Shown piece after piece: positions 1 to 6,835 of a stretch of 21,703 bases of DNA (within the stretch, counting starts at the first letter, position 1; each line of letters starts with the position of its first letter). The stretch spans positions 1 to 21,703 of the forward strand of contig DAOWEF010000082.1 in the NCBI GenBank assembly GCA_030638665.1, given 5' to 3'. The DNA comes from Dehalococcoidia bacterium. Lineage in GTDB: Bacteria > Chloroflexota > Dehalococcoidia > E44-bin15. A program made the translations under genes and the position numbers. The notes below the pieces were generated by a model. That model searched no databases. It was not told where the DNA came from and was given only the letters and a program-made list of their open reading frames with translations.

Positions 1-348
1 ACCATCCTCCCCCACGGTAATACCGCTGTGGGTAGCCACGATCTTCACATTTTGGTGGGACTGGGCAATGGACACCCGAACCTGGTCATAGCAGCGCGCG
101 GTGGCAAAAATAGCAAAGGTGCTGGCAAACACCGTCTTCCCAGATGCGGCAAGCCCGGCGGCAATACCCATCATGTTCTGCTCGGCGATGCCACAATCGA
201 AGAAGCGGTCGGGGAACTCCTTGGCGAACAAATGGGTCATGGTGGAGCGGGAGAGGTCGGCATCGAGCACCACGATATTCTCATTCTCCCTGCCCAGCTC
301 GACCAGGGTATTCCCGTAGGCATCCCTGACGGACATCTCCTGAGCCAT
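1..348 (-). CDS. Transketolase, C-terminal subunit (partial, runs off the window)
   Basis: This is the pyrimidine-binding half of a split transketolase, which with the N-terminal subunit moves two-carbon ketol units between sugar phosphates in the non-oxidative pentose phosphate pathway. Only the first 116 residues are present and the reading frame is open to the window edge. The start MAQEMSVRDAYG is typical of the family. The GIAEQNM segment at residues 53-59 contains the conserved glutamate (Glu56) that activates the thiamine diphosphate ring. THSGITVGEDG at 106-116 is the conserved strand near the substrate pocket. The ATG lies 2 bases after the stop of the upstream subunit gene, so the two are translationally coupled. 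The identification is secure. The C-terminal domain cannot be judged because it is outside the window. Confidence 0.92.
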   Translation of the reverse strand, partial: MAQEMSVRDAYGNTLVELGRENENIVVLDADLSRSTMTHLFAKEFPDRFFDCGIAEQNMMGIAAGLAASGKTVFASTFAIFATARCYDQVRVSIAQSHQNVKIVATHSGITVGEDG

Positions 349-350
349 TT

Positions 351-1262
351 CTACTCCAGCTCCTTAAGCGCCCGCTCCGCCTCCTCCGGTGTGGGGGCCT
401 TGCCGTGAAACTCGGGGTTATTCTCCATGAAGCTGACCCCTTTCCCTTTAGTGGTGTGGGCGATGATGGCAGTGGGCTTTCCCTTTATCTTTTTCGCCTC
501 GGCAAGGGCGGCGATGATTTGAGCCAGGTCGTGCCCATCAACCTCGATGGTATGCCAGCCGAAGGAGCGCCACTTTTCAGGAAAAGGCTCTGTATCCATC
601 ACGTCGCAGCACCAGCCATCGATCTGCTGGCAGTTGCGGTCAATCATGGCCACCAGGTTATCCAGCTTGAAGTGAGCGGCGGCCATCGCTGCCTCCCATA
701 CCTGCCCCGCGTCGTACTACCCGGCCCCAAGGATAACATACACCCGATAGTCCCGACCATCGAGGCCCGCGGCGAGGGCGGTGCCAATGCCGAAGGACAA
801 CCCCTGCCCCAAAGCGCCCGCGGACATCTCCACGCCGGGAGTGGTGACCATATCGGTATGACCCTGCATGCGGCTGCCCAGTTTCCTCAGGGTCAAGAGC
901 TCCGCAACAGGGAAGTATCCTGTCTCCGCCAGGGCAGCGTAGAGAAGTGGCGCGGCGTGGCCCTTGCTTAACACAAATCGATCACGATCGGGCCAACGGG
1001 GGTTCTGGGGGTCGTGGCGTAACTCATGAAAGAATAGGGCAGTCACCAGCTCCACTGCGGAGAGGGAGCCGCCGGGATGACCGCTACCCGCCTTTGCGGT
1101 CATGGTGATGATGTGGCGGCGCAGTTTTTTCGCCTTTTCCCTCATCTCCTCTATGGACCGGGTGAGCTCTACCTCATTAGAAGAAGCACCCTCGGCTGCT
1201 GAGTGCGGTGCCGAGGGTGCAAGCTCAGGTTTTTTGTTGAGGCCTCGCTTCGATGAAAGCAA
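351..1262 (-). pseudogene. Transketolase, N-terminal subunit, interrupted by an in-frame TAG
   Basis: This is the thiamine-diphosphate-binding half of the split transketolase. Using the TTG at 1260-1262 as start, visible motifs are SGHPGGS (60-66, His62), LSKGHAAP (98-105) and GALGQGLSFGIG (149-160). The frame hits TAG at 717-719 (codon 182) and continues in the same frame with GQVWEAAMAAAHFKLDNL and IDRNCQQIDG to a proper end at 351. The cofactor/metal motif, normally LGDGE...EG, reads LGAG-stop-YDAG, so the Asp is also lost. The TTG has a GGGGG Shine-Dalgarno at 1270-1274 and lies about 20 bases after a predicted transcript start. The conserved core begins nearer ATG 1143-1145, which has no spaced ribosome site. 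It is either a real pseudogene or a local sequence error; both fragments are otherwise well conserved, so error is plausible. Confidence 0.72.
1186..1220 (-). promoter_or_regulatory. Perfect 11-bp hairpin near the 5' end of the transketolase N gene
   Basis: Arms 1186-1196 and 1210-1220 are exact reverse complements (GCACCCTCGGC / GCCGAGGGTGC) around a 13-base loop. Read on the minus strand the hairpin is followed by TTCTTCT, a weak U-rich tract. It lies downstream of the predicted promoter and upstream of the conserved transketolase core. It could be a leader/attenuator structure if translation begins at 1145, or simply lie in a low-complexity N-terminal extension if translation begins at 1262. 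Its function is inferred only. Confidence 0.45.
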
Positions 1263-1289
1263 ATGGACACCCCCTTGCCGTGTTAGGCT

Positions 1290-1318
1290 ATTATATAGCA
1301 ACATAATTACCTTGTCTA
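1290..1318 (-). promoter_or_regulatory. Sigma-70-type promoter for the transketolase pair
   Basis: On the minus strand, TAGACA (1313-1318; 5 of 6 to TTGACA) is followed after 17 bases by a perfect TATAAT (1290-1295). Transcription would start near 1283. This excludes the ATG at 1302-1304 as a start and fits TTG 1260-1262. It sits next to an opposite-facing promoter at 1328-1356. Confidence 0.7.
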
Positions 1319-1327
1319 TAGCTTTCC

Positions 1328-1356
1328 TTGACCTTGAGGCAAATCTCCCCTAAAAT
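1328..1356 (+). promoter_or_regulatory. Promoter giving a leaderless amidohydrolase transcript
   Basis: TTGACC (1328-1333), a 17-base spacer and TAAAAT (1351-1356) form a good sigma-70-type promoter. The expected initiation point, about 7 bases after the -10 box, coincides with the GTG start at 1363. No separate Shine-Dalgarno precedes that GTG, which fits leaderless translation. Confidence 0.65.
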
Positions 1357-1362
1357 CTAAGG

Positions 1363-2202
1363 GTGATTGTAGACTTCCACACCCACATCTTCCCCCCACG
1401 GTTCAACGAGTACCGAGAGGAGTACGTAGCTCGCGACCCATTATTTGCCCGAATCTACGCTAAACCCAACGCTAAGATCGCCTCCTGCGATGACCTCATC
1501 GCCATCATGGATGAGGAGGGCATCGACCGCTCCGTCATCCTCAATGCCAACTGGAGCAGCCTGGAGCTATGCCAGGAGACCAATGACCATATCATGGAGT
1601 CTATATCCCGCTATCCCGACCGTCTGGTGGGCTTCTGTTCCCTCCCGCCAAAGGCGGAGGAGGCAGCCATCGCCGAGCTCGAGCGCTGCGTCCGCGGCGG
1701 GATTAGGGGCATTGGGGAAATGAGACCCGATTTTCACGGCCTCGAAAGGGGTGATGAGACAGCAATGGACACTATTTTCGAGGTGGCGCTTCGCCACCGC
1801 CTCATCCTGCTAGTCCATGCCTCCGAGCCGGTGGGACATGAATATGTTGGAAAGCAGAAAATCACCCCCGACGTCCTCGAAAAGCTTATCAACAGATTTC
1901 CAGATATGACCATAGTATGCGCCCACTGGGGGGGTGGACTGCCCTTCTACGCCTTGATGCCCGAGGTGGCAGAGGCGCTGAAAAACGTCTTCTTCGATAG
2001 CTCGGCGTCGCCCTATCTCTACCGCCCGGAGATTTTCAGACATGTCGCAGAGATCGTGGGGGTGGAGAAAATCCTGTTCGGCAGCGACTACCCCGTGATG
2101 CCGCCGAGCCGGGTTATGAAGCAGCTCCTTTCCCTGGACATGGGGGAGGAGGCAGAGGCTTTGATTCTGGGAGGGAACGCCAGAAGGCTTCTTGGTTTGT
2201 AA
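1363..2202 (+). CDS. Amidohydrolase-family (TIM-barrel) metal-dependent hydrolase
   Basis: A 279-residue protein of the amidohydrolase-2 family (the ACMSD / 2,3-dihydroxybenzoate decarboxylase-like branch). Metal-site residues are in order: HTH at 6-8 after the first beta strand, His152 in LLVHASEP, His188 in VCAHWGGG, and Asp242 in FGSDYPVM. GIGEMRPDFH (116-125) is the segment typical of small one-domain members. The length suits a single barrel with no extra domain. The GTG start gives VIVDFHTH, the usual family N-terminus. The stop overlaps the next gene's ATG by one base (TAATG), so the two are co-translated. The substrate cannot be named from sequence; members include hydrolases and decarboxylases. 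It is probably cytoplasmic, since no signal peptide is seen. Confidence 0.85.
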   Translation: MIVDFHTHIFPPRFNEYREEYVARDPLFARIYAKPNAKIASCDDLIAIMDEEGIDRSVILNANWSSLELCQETNDHIMESISRYPDRLVGFCSLPPKAEEAAIAELERCVRGGIRGIGEMRPDFHGLERGDETAMDTIFEVALRHRLILLVHASEPVGHEYVGKQKITPDVLEKLINRFPDMTIVCAHWGGGLPFYALMPEVAEALKNVFFDSSASPYLYRPEIFRHVAEIVGVEKILFGSDYPVMPPSRVMKQLLSLDMGEEAEALILGGNARRLLGL

Positions 2203-2786
2203 TGGAAAAGATCCGCGCCTTTATTGCCATCGAGCTGCCCGACCCGGTCAAGGATAGCCTCTCCTCTCTGGAGGATAGGCTAAGACCTGCTGAACATCCC
2301 TACGTAAAATGGGTTGACCCAAAAGGCATTCACCTCACCCTAAAATTTCTGGGAAACATCGCCACCGATCAGGTGCCCAGGATAATAGAGGCCATCACCT
2401 CGGCATCTCAGGGTTTATCCCCCCTTAAGCTACAGATCGGCGGTCTAGGTGCATTCCCCAATCTTCAGCGTCCCCGGGTTATCTGGGTGGCGGTAACAGG
2501 GGAGGTAGATCCCCTGATCGCCTTGCAGCGGGGCATCGACCAGGCCCTTGTGCCACTCGGTTTCGCTATAGAGAAGCGCCCCTTTTCACCCCACCTCACC
2601 CTGGGGCGGCTCCGCGAGCGGGCTTCCCTGGGGGAGAGAAATAGCATCGGGAAACTGGTCATGGCCACTAAATCTGAAGGCAGCCCCGCTCAGGAAGTAA
2701 AGCAGATCAGCCTGATGAGGAGCACCCTCACCCCATCGGGCGCCATCTATAATCGCCTCGCCTCAATCGAACTAAAGGGTGGCTGA
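2202..2786 (+). CDS. thpR: RNA 2',3'-cyclic phosphodiesterase (2'-5' RNA ligase family)
   Basis: A 194-residue member of the 2H phosphoesterase superfamily. The two catalytic HxTx motifs are clear: HLTLKFLG with His44 and Thr46, and HLTLGRLR with His131 and Thr133. The N-terminus MEKIRAFIAIELP is the standard first strand of ThpR/LigT proteins, and the length is normal. Family members open 2',3'-cyclic phosphates on RNA and can join 2'-5' linkages in vitro; the cellular role is unsettled. It overlaps the preceding amidohydrolase stop by one base and must share its transcript. No promoter is visible inside the upstream gene. A repeat-rich spacer follows. Confidence 0.9.
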   Translation: MEKIRAFIAIELPDPVKDSLSSLEDRLRPAEHPYVKWVDPKGIHLTLKFLGNIATDQVPRIIEAITSASQGLSPLKLQIGGLGAFPNLQRPRVIWVAVTGEVDPLIALQRGIDQALVPLGFAIEKRPFSPHLTLGRLRERASLGERNSIGKLVMATKSEGSPAQEVKQISLMRSTLTPSGAIYNRLASIELKGG

Positions 2787-3270
2787 TCTCGTCTAGATAG
2801 GTGACACCTGGGATGGTTTTACCTCAACCTACCCTACCTTAGCTACCCCTTTTCACTCTGAGCGTAGCGAATTAGACACCCCGCCTCGCTCAAGAGGACA
2901 TTAAGGATGCCCGAGTTATTATCAGGGCTGGTGGGAAAGTTCCTACCTGAGGGCTACTAAGAAAATCAAGGAGCAGAGCTGGTGCGTCACCGATCACCTG
3001 AGCGAGCAGCATGTCTGAGTTCGTTCAGACAGATGGGTGACACTCTACCGTCATTGTAAGGCACTCTTTCATTAGTCATTGCACGGCTCGTCTTGAGCGA
3101 AACACCTTTATCGTCATTGCGAGCGCAGCGAATCAATCTCACCGTTGCATACCTGCCCACTCACCACCCCTGAGATTGATTCCCCCAATACCAATAAATC
3201 GGTGGCGCAATGACAGGGTCAATGAGACAGGAGGCAATCTGCCACTAATGTATTGGCTAAGTACAATGTC
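2787..3270. other. Gene-free spacer with decayed palindromic repeats
   Basis: No convincing coding frame is present; the only tidy frame is a 17-codon one at 2907-2960 with no recognisable product. The stretch holds several fragments resembling dispersed palindromes: CTCTGAGCGTAGCGAA near 2857-2872, CGTCATTGTAAGGC near 3049, TAGTCATTGCACGGCTCG near 3074, and a complete inverted-repeat copy at 3113-3214. A 7-bp stem (TGTCTGA / TCAGACA) lies at 3012-3031. It appears to be an accumulation site for non-autonomous repeats downstream of thpR. Confidence 0.6.
3113..3214. repeat. REP/MITE-like palindromic element
   Basis: The outer ends GTCATTGCG (3113-3121) and CGCAATGAC (3206-3214) are exact reverse complements. 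The inner arms GAATCAATCTCA (3130-3141) and TGAGATTGATTC (3171-3182) are also exact reverse complements over 12 bp. The left half resembles the dispersed 'TCATTGCGAGCGAAGCGAAGCAATCTC' type found in several bacterial phyla. At about 102 bp with no coding frame, it is probably a non-autonomous element or extended REP. Confidence 0.7.
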
Positions 3271-3299
3271 TTGCCAAGCCCTTATCTTTAGTGTATACT
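3271..3299 (+). promoter_or_regulatory. Promoter upstream of the zinc-ribbon protein
   Basis: TTGCCA (3271-3276), a 17-base spacer and TATACT (3294-3299), each 5 of 6 to consensus. Transcription would begin near 3306, about 23 bases before the TTG start, and probably reads through to the ComF-like gene and beyond. Confidence 0.65.
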
Positions 3300-3328
3300 A
3301 GCTTTGATACTAGGATGGGAGGTGGCTC

Positions 3329-3541
3329 TTGGAGAACAATGCTTTCCCCAAATGCCTGAAGTGTAATACTGGAGATTTAGTCCCCCTGTCAGACTTTGGC
3401 AGTCAAGGGGCGCCGATCCACTACAAGGCCTGGGTTTGTACCAACCCCGATTGTGGCTACAACATTAAGATCAGGAACGGCGACCTCTATTTGAACGAAC
3501 CCATCATCAGCGGCGTCGGGCATACCGTCAAGGCGCGCTAA
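3329..3541 (+). CDS. Small zinc-ribbon protein of unknown function
   Basis: A 70-residue protein starting at TTG, chosen because GGAGG (3318-3322) lies 6 bases upstream and a promoter sits just before it. Two cysteine pairs, CLKC (Cys9, Cys12) and CTNPDC (Cys37, Cys42), form a likely zinc ribbon. The intervening segment GSQGAPIHYKAWVCTNPDCGYNIKIRNG resembles short zinc-finger domains that bind RNA or act as structural adaptors. There are no membrane segments. I do not recognise a named family. It precedes the ComF-like gene by 51 bases with no clear terminator, so co-transcription is likely. Confidence 0.75.
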   Translation: MENNAFPKCLKCNTGDLVPLSDFGSQGAPIHYKAWVCTNPDCGYNIKIRNGDLYLNEPIISGVGHTVKAR

Positions 3542-3592
3542 ATAAAAGAGCGTTTTGCTCGACATTAGAAGAAAGCAGGCTCACTTCTCTTT

Positions 3593-4300
3593 GTGAACCT
3601 AGTTGCTTCGTTGTATCAGCTCAAGACGTTGGTTCTTGACCTCCTTTTCCCCCCGCGGTGCGTTGGTTGTGGGACCGGGGGGAGTTTTCTTTGTTCCCCG
3701 TGCCAATCAGCGCTGCCTCACCTCCCCACTCCGCTATGCGCCAAGTGTGGCAAACCGCTTTCTTTTGGCACCCTCTGCCATGACTGTGAAAATCACCCCA
3801 TTGAGATCGAGGGCATCCGCTCCCCTTTCCCCTTCAATGGGGTGGTGCGCCAGGCGATCATCCAATTTAAGTATCAGAATGTGAAGGCGCTCGCAGCACC
3901 ACTCGCTCAACTAATGGAGGAATATTTAGGCGCACACCCTTTACCCGCTGACACCTTGATCCCGGTGCCCCTTCACCCTCGACGCCTCAGGGAACGGGGC
4001 TATAATCAGTCCTCCCTACTGGCCAGGGAATTGAGCAAGCTTGCCTCGCTGCCGATAGTTGAGGGGGCGCTCCTTCGCCTCAAAAACACCCCTCCCCAAA
4101 CCAAAACCAACAGCGCCGAGGACCGCCAGAGCAATGTGGCCGGCGCCTTTACCTGCCGGGATCGACAACTGGCGGGGAGGCGCATCCTCCTCATCGATGA
4201 TGTATGCACCTCAGGCGCCACCCTCGATGCTTGTGCCACTACGCTGAAAAGGGCGGGAGCCACCTCGGTATGGGGCTTAACGCTGGCGCGGGAGGTGTGA
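3593..4300 (+). CDS. ComF-family phosphoribosyltransferase-like protein
   Basis: A 235-residue ComF/GntX-type protein. The N-terminal zinc module has cysteines at 23/26, 34/37, 49/52 and 62/65. The C-terminal type I phosphoribosyltransferase fold carries the PRPP loop LLIDDVCTSGAT (199-210), and the family signature LIPVPLHPRRLRERGYNQS is at about 122-140. ComF proteins are needed for DNA uptake in naturally competent bacteria, but many carriers are not known to be competent, so the role here is unproven. Translation starts at GTG with no good Shine-Dalgarno; the next in-frame starts would shorten only the poorly conserved N-terminus. The next gene begins 4 bases after the stop. Confidence 0.9.
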   Translation: MNLVASLYQLKTLVLDLLFPPRCVGCGTGGSFLCSPCQSALPHLPTPLCAKCGKPLSFGTLCHDCENHPIEIEGIRSPFPFNGVVRQAIIQFKYQNVKALAAPLAQLMEEYLGAHPLPADTLIPVPLHPRRLRERGYNQSSLLARELSKLASLPIVEGALLRLKNTPPQTKTNSAEDRQSNVAGAFTCRDRQLAGRRILLIDDVCTSGATLDACATTLKRAGATSVWGLTLAREV

Positions 4301-4304
4301 GCAG

Positions 4305-5411
4305 GTGGCGAAGGTACATGCAATACTTTTCCTCGGCGGTATCGGGGGCAGCCCGGTGGCGGAGATGGTCGCCGGTTGCCACCGTGCCATCGCCCAGGAC
4401 ACCATAGAGCGGGCGCAGCAGGCCGGCATCTTCGATGGGGTGATCCTGGTCACCAATGGAGGCCAGCCCGATCCCTCCGTGGTGATCGAGCCCAGCGGAT
4501 GCCCCTTTCACTTCGGTAAAAGGCTCAAAGAGATTATTGACAAGTACGATATTGAAACGCCCTTTTATATTGGCGGGGGCAGTATCCCCCTCCTCTCCTC
4601 CGATGAGTTGAGAGCCCTTGGCCAACAGCTCTCCTCCTCAAAAGATACGGTGATCACCAACAATCCCTTCTCTGCCGATCTGGTCGCCTTCACCCCGGGG
4701 AGGGCTATCGGGGCCATCCAGCTTCCCGCGACCGATAATCCCCTGGTACAGCTTCTGGTTCGGCAGGCTAATCTAAGCGAGATCTCACTGCCGCACACTG
4801 CTTGCTATCAGTTCGATGTGGATACCCCCACTGACCTCTTAATCCTCAAGCTTCACCCAGGTATCGGTCGCCACACCAGAGCATATCTTGAGGGGCTCCA
4901 CCTAGATACCTCTCACCTGGAACAGGCGGTGCGCCTCTTTACCAACGGGGACGCCCAGGTTCTAGTAGCAGGGCGTGTAGGCAGCCATGTTTGGTCCCAA
5001 CTGGAGCGGGAGACCTCCTGCCGGGTGCGCATGCTCTCCGAGGAGCGAAGCCTGCACGCCGACGAGCGTGACCAACGCGGTGAGGTGTGCACTATCTTAG
5101 GCTTCTATCTGGAGCAGGTGGGAACAGAGCGCTTCTTTGAAACCTTAGCTCAGTTGGGACATGCCGCCTTCATCGACACCAGGGTGCTCTTCACCCACTT
5201 CGAGCTTAATCTCAGCCTTGCCGACCGCTTCTACTCCGACCTGGGACAGTACGATAAGATCGATAACCCCTTTGCCCGTGAATTCACCCAAAAGGCACTG
5301 GAGGCGCCCATCCCCATCATCCTCGGGGGTCATTCCCTGGTCTCGGGCGGGCTGCTTGCCCTCATCGAGGTTGCCAGGCTGGGTCAATCGGGCGAAAAAC
5401 AGGGTTGTTGA
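4305..5411 (+). CDS. Uncharacterised protein with nucleotidyltransferase-like N-terminal half
   Basis: A 368-residue protein starting at GTG, with GGAGGT (4291-4296) 8 bases upstream. Residues 4-180 look like a GT-A/MobA/CofC-type nucleotidyltransferase fold: AILFLGGIGGSPV at the start, TPFYIGGGSIPLL (85-97) where such enzymes have a strand ending in metal-binding residues, and FDVDTPTDLLIL (170-181), which resembles the 'DIDTPEDL' strand of CofC/MobA enzymes. The usual glycine-rich LAAGxGxR-K signature is not intact. Residues 210-355 form a second domain I do not recognise, containing VLVAGRVGSHVWSQLE and a closing PIIILGGHSLVSGG-like segment. It sits 4 bases after the ComF-like gene and ends at a terminator. 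It may be a cofactor or sugar nucleotidyltransferase, or a catalytically dead homologue. Confidence 0.65.
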   Translation: MAKVHAILFLGGIGGSPVAEMVAGCHRAIAQDTIERAQQAGIFDGVILVTNGGQPDPSVVIEPSGCPFHFGKRLKEIIDKYDIETPFYIGGGSIPLLSSDELRALGQQLSSSKDTVITNNPFSADLVAFTPGRAIGAIQLPATDNPLVQLLVRQANLSEISLPHTACYQFDVDTPTDLLILKLHPGIGRHTRAYLEGLHLDTSHLEQAVRLFTNGDAQVLVAGRVGSHVWSQLERETSCRVRMLSEERSLHADERDQRGEVCTILGFYLEQVGTERFFETLAQLGHAAFIDTRVLFTHFELNLSLADRFYSDLGQYDKIDNPFAREFTQKALEAPIPIILGGHSLVSGGLLALIEVARLGQSGEKQGC

Positions 5412-5436
5412 CAGGGAAAGGGCGGTGAAGTAAACT
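5408..5436 (+). promoter_or_regulatory. Promoter for glyA
   Basis: A perfect TTGACA (5408-5413) overlaps the stop codon of the preceding gene. It is followed after 17 bases by TAAACT (5431-5436; 4 of 6). Initiation near 5443 would fall inside the terminator hairpin at 5440-5470, so the glyA transcript would lack the hairpin's left arm. Confidence 0.55.
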
Positions 5437-5439
5437 AAC

Positions 5440-5470
5440 GCCCGCCAGGAGAAGGCGTGGCCTTTTATTT
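5440..5470 (+). terminator. Rho-independent terminator between the uncharacterised gene and glyA
   Basis: GCCCGCC (5440-5446), loop AGGAGAA, then GGCG-T-GGC (5454-5461) make a 7-bp GC-rich stem with one bulged T. It is followed by CTTTTATTTT. It should end the transcript from the ComF-like gene and its neighbour. Confidence 0.6.
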
Positions 5471-5494
5471 TGCACCCACCGCAGGGTAATAAGT

Positions 5495-6760
5495 ATGAAG
5501 AGGAAGTCTACCAATCAGGGCACCGCAGTCGAAAAGAGCGATCCGGAGATGTGGCAGGCGATTCGCCGTGAGGCGGAGCGCCAGCGACGGAATATCGAGC
5601 TCATCGCCGCCGAGAACTATGCCTCGCCGGCGGTTCTGGAGGCTCAAGGATCGGTGCTCACCGACAAGTACGCCGAGGGCTACCCGAAGCGCCGCTATTA
5701 TGGGGGGTGTCAGGCAGTAGACCTGGTGGAGGAGCTGGCGAGGGGGCGGGCGAAGCGGCTTTTTGGGGCCGAGCATGCCAATGTCCAGCCCCACAGTGGC
5801 GCCCAGGCGAACATGGCCGCATATTTCACCCTGCTCGACCACGGGGATACCGTGCTGGCGATGAGCTTAGCCCACGGCGGGCACCTTACCCACGGCAGCG
5901 CGTTCAATTTCTCCGGCAGGCTCTATCGCTTCGTCACCTATGGGGTGAGCCGGGAGACAGAGCGATTGGACTACGATGAGATCGAGCGGCTAGCCGTGGA
6001 GCACCGACCTAAGCTCATCGTGGCAGGCGCCAGTGCCTATCCCAGGATTATCGACTTTCAGCGGTTTCGCCAGATCGCCGACCTTGTGGGGGCACATCTA
6101 ATGGCAGATATGGCCCACCTGGCGGGGCTGATCGCCGCCGGGGTGCATCCCACCCCCGTGCCCCATGCTGACATCGTCACCTCCACCACCCATAAGACGC
6201 TCCGGGGGCCGCGTGGTGGCTTCCTCTTGTCCAAAGCGCGGTTTGCCTCCCCATTGGATGAGGCAGTCTTCCCAGGGATGCAGGGCGGCCCATTGATGCA
6301 CGCCATCGCAGCTAAGGCGGTGGCCTTTGGTGAGGCAATGAAGCCGGATTTCGTCAGCTATCAGCGTGCGGTGGTGGAGAATGCCCGCATCCTGGCAAGC
6401 GAGCTTCAGCGGGAGGGGCTGCGCCTCGTCTCCGGGGGCACCGACAACCATCTCCTGCTCATCGATCTCTCCCCTACAGGGTTTACCGGCAAGCAAGTGG
6501 AGGAAGCCCTGGACTCCGTGTGGATCACGGTTAACCGGAATGCTATCCCCTTCGATAGTCGCCCTCCCCAAGTTACCAGTGGCATTAGACTGGGTACACC
6601 TGCAGTAACCACGCGCGGCTTTGGCCCCGATGAAATGAGGAGCATTGCTCAGCTCATCGTTAAAGTGCTCGCAAATATCGGTGATCGGCATACCTATAAG
6701 GAGGTGCGTCACGCGGTTAGCGGGATTTCCCGTCGTTTCCCAGTACCCGGGCTGGGTTAG
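5495..6760 (+). CDS. glyA: Serine hydroxymethyltransferase
   Basis: A 421-residue PLP enzyme that interconverts serine and glycine with transfer of a one-carbon unit to tetrahydrofolate. Clear family segments are [19 protein letters not shown] (35-53), [15 protein letters not shown] (57-71), [11 protein letters not shown] (96-106), [17 protein letters not shown] (203-219) with PLP-contacting Asp205 and His208, and [12 protein letters not shown] (231-242) with the Schiff-base Lys234. The length is normal. The ATG is supported by AGGG about 9 bases upstream. The gene has its own promoter and follows a terminator. Its stop lies directly against the rpsF promoter. Together with hom, thrC and folE downstream it places glycine/one-carbon and threonine metabolism in one neighbourhood. 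Confidence 0.96.
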   Translation: MKRKSTNQGTAVEKSDPEMWQAIRREAERQRRNIELIAAENYASPAVLEAQGSVLTDKYAEGYPKRRYYGGCQAVDLVEELARGRAKRLFGAEHANVQPHSGAQANMAAYFTLLDHGDTVLAMSLAHGGHLTHGSAFNFSGRLYRFVTYGVSRETERLDYDEIERLAVEHRPKLIVAGASAYPRIIDFQRFRQIADLVGAHLMADMAHLAGLIAAGVHPTPVPHADIVTSTTHKTLRGPRGGFLLSKARFASPLDEAVFPGMQGGPLMHAIAAKAVAFGEAMKPDFVSYQRAVVENARILASELQREGLRLVSGGTDNHLLLIDLSPTGFTGKQVEEALDSVWITVNRNAIPFDSRPPQVTSGIRLGTPAVTTRGFGPDEMRSIAQLIVKVLANIGDRHTYKEVRHAVSGISRRFPVPGLG

Positions 6761-6789
6761 TTGTCGCTACAGCCTTTTCATGTTATAAT
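6761..6789 (+). promoter_or_regulatory. Promoter for the rpsF-ssb-rpsR operon
   Basis: TTGTCG (6761-6766; 4 of 6), a 17-base spacer and a perfect TATAAT (6784-6789). Initiation is expected near 6796, leaving a leader of about 40 bases before the rpsF TTG. That places the in-frame TTG at 6761 upstream of transcription. Confidence 0.7.
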
Positions 6790-6835
6790 CCAGGTCATAA
6801 TCATGAAGCCTACGCCAAAGTCTGGAGGTAATCGA

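Noticed and set aside
1186..1240. Possible T-box-like leader (a GGCACCGC word next to a hairpin) upstream of the transketolase gene
   Set aside because: The word matches only part of the T-box consensus, no specifier stem is evident, and a tRNA-sensing leader would make little sense for transketolase.
2907..2960. 17-codon frame in the repeat-rich spacer with a possible ribosome site
   Set aside because: It is too short, has no similarity I recognise, and lies among decayed repeats.
3548..3560. GAGC-GTTTT-GCTC hairpin between the zinc-ribbon and ComF-like genes
   Set aside because: A 4-bp stem without a following T-run is too weak to call a terminator.
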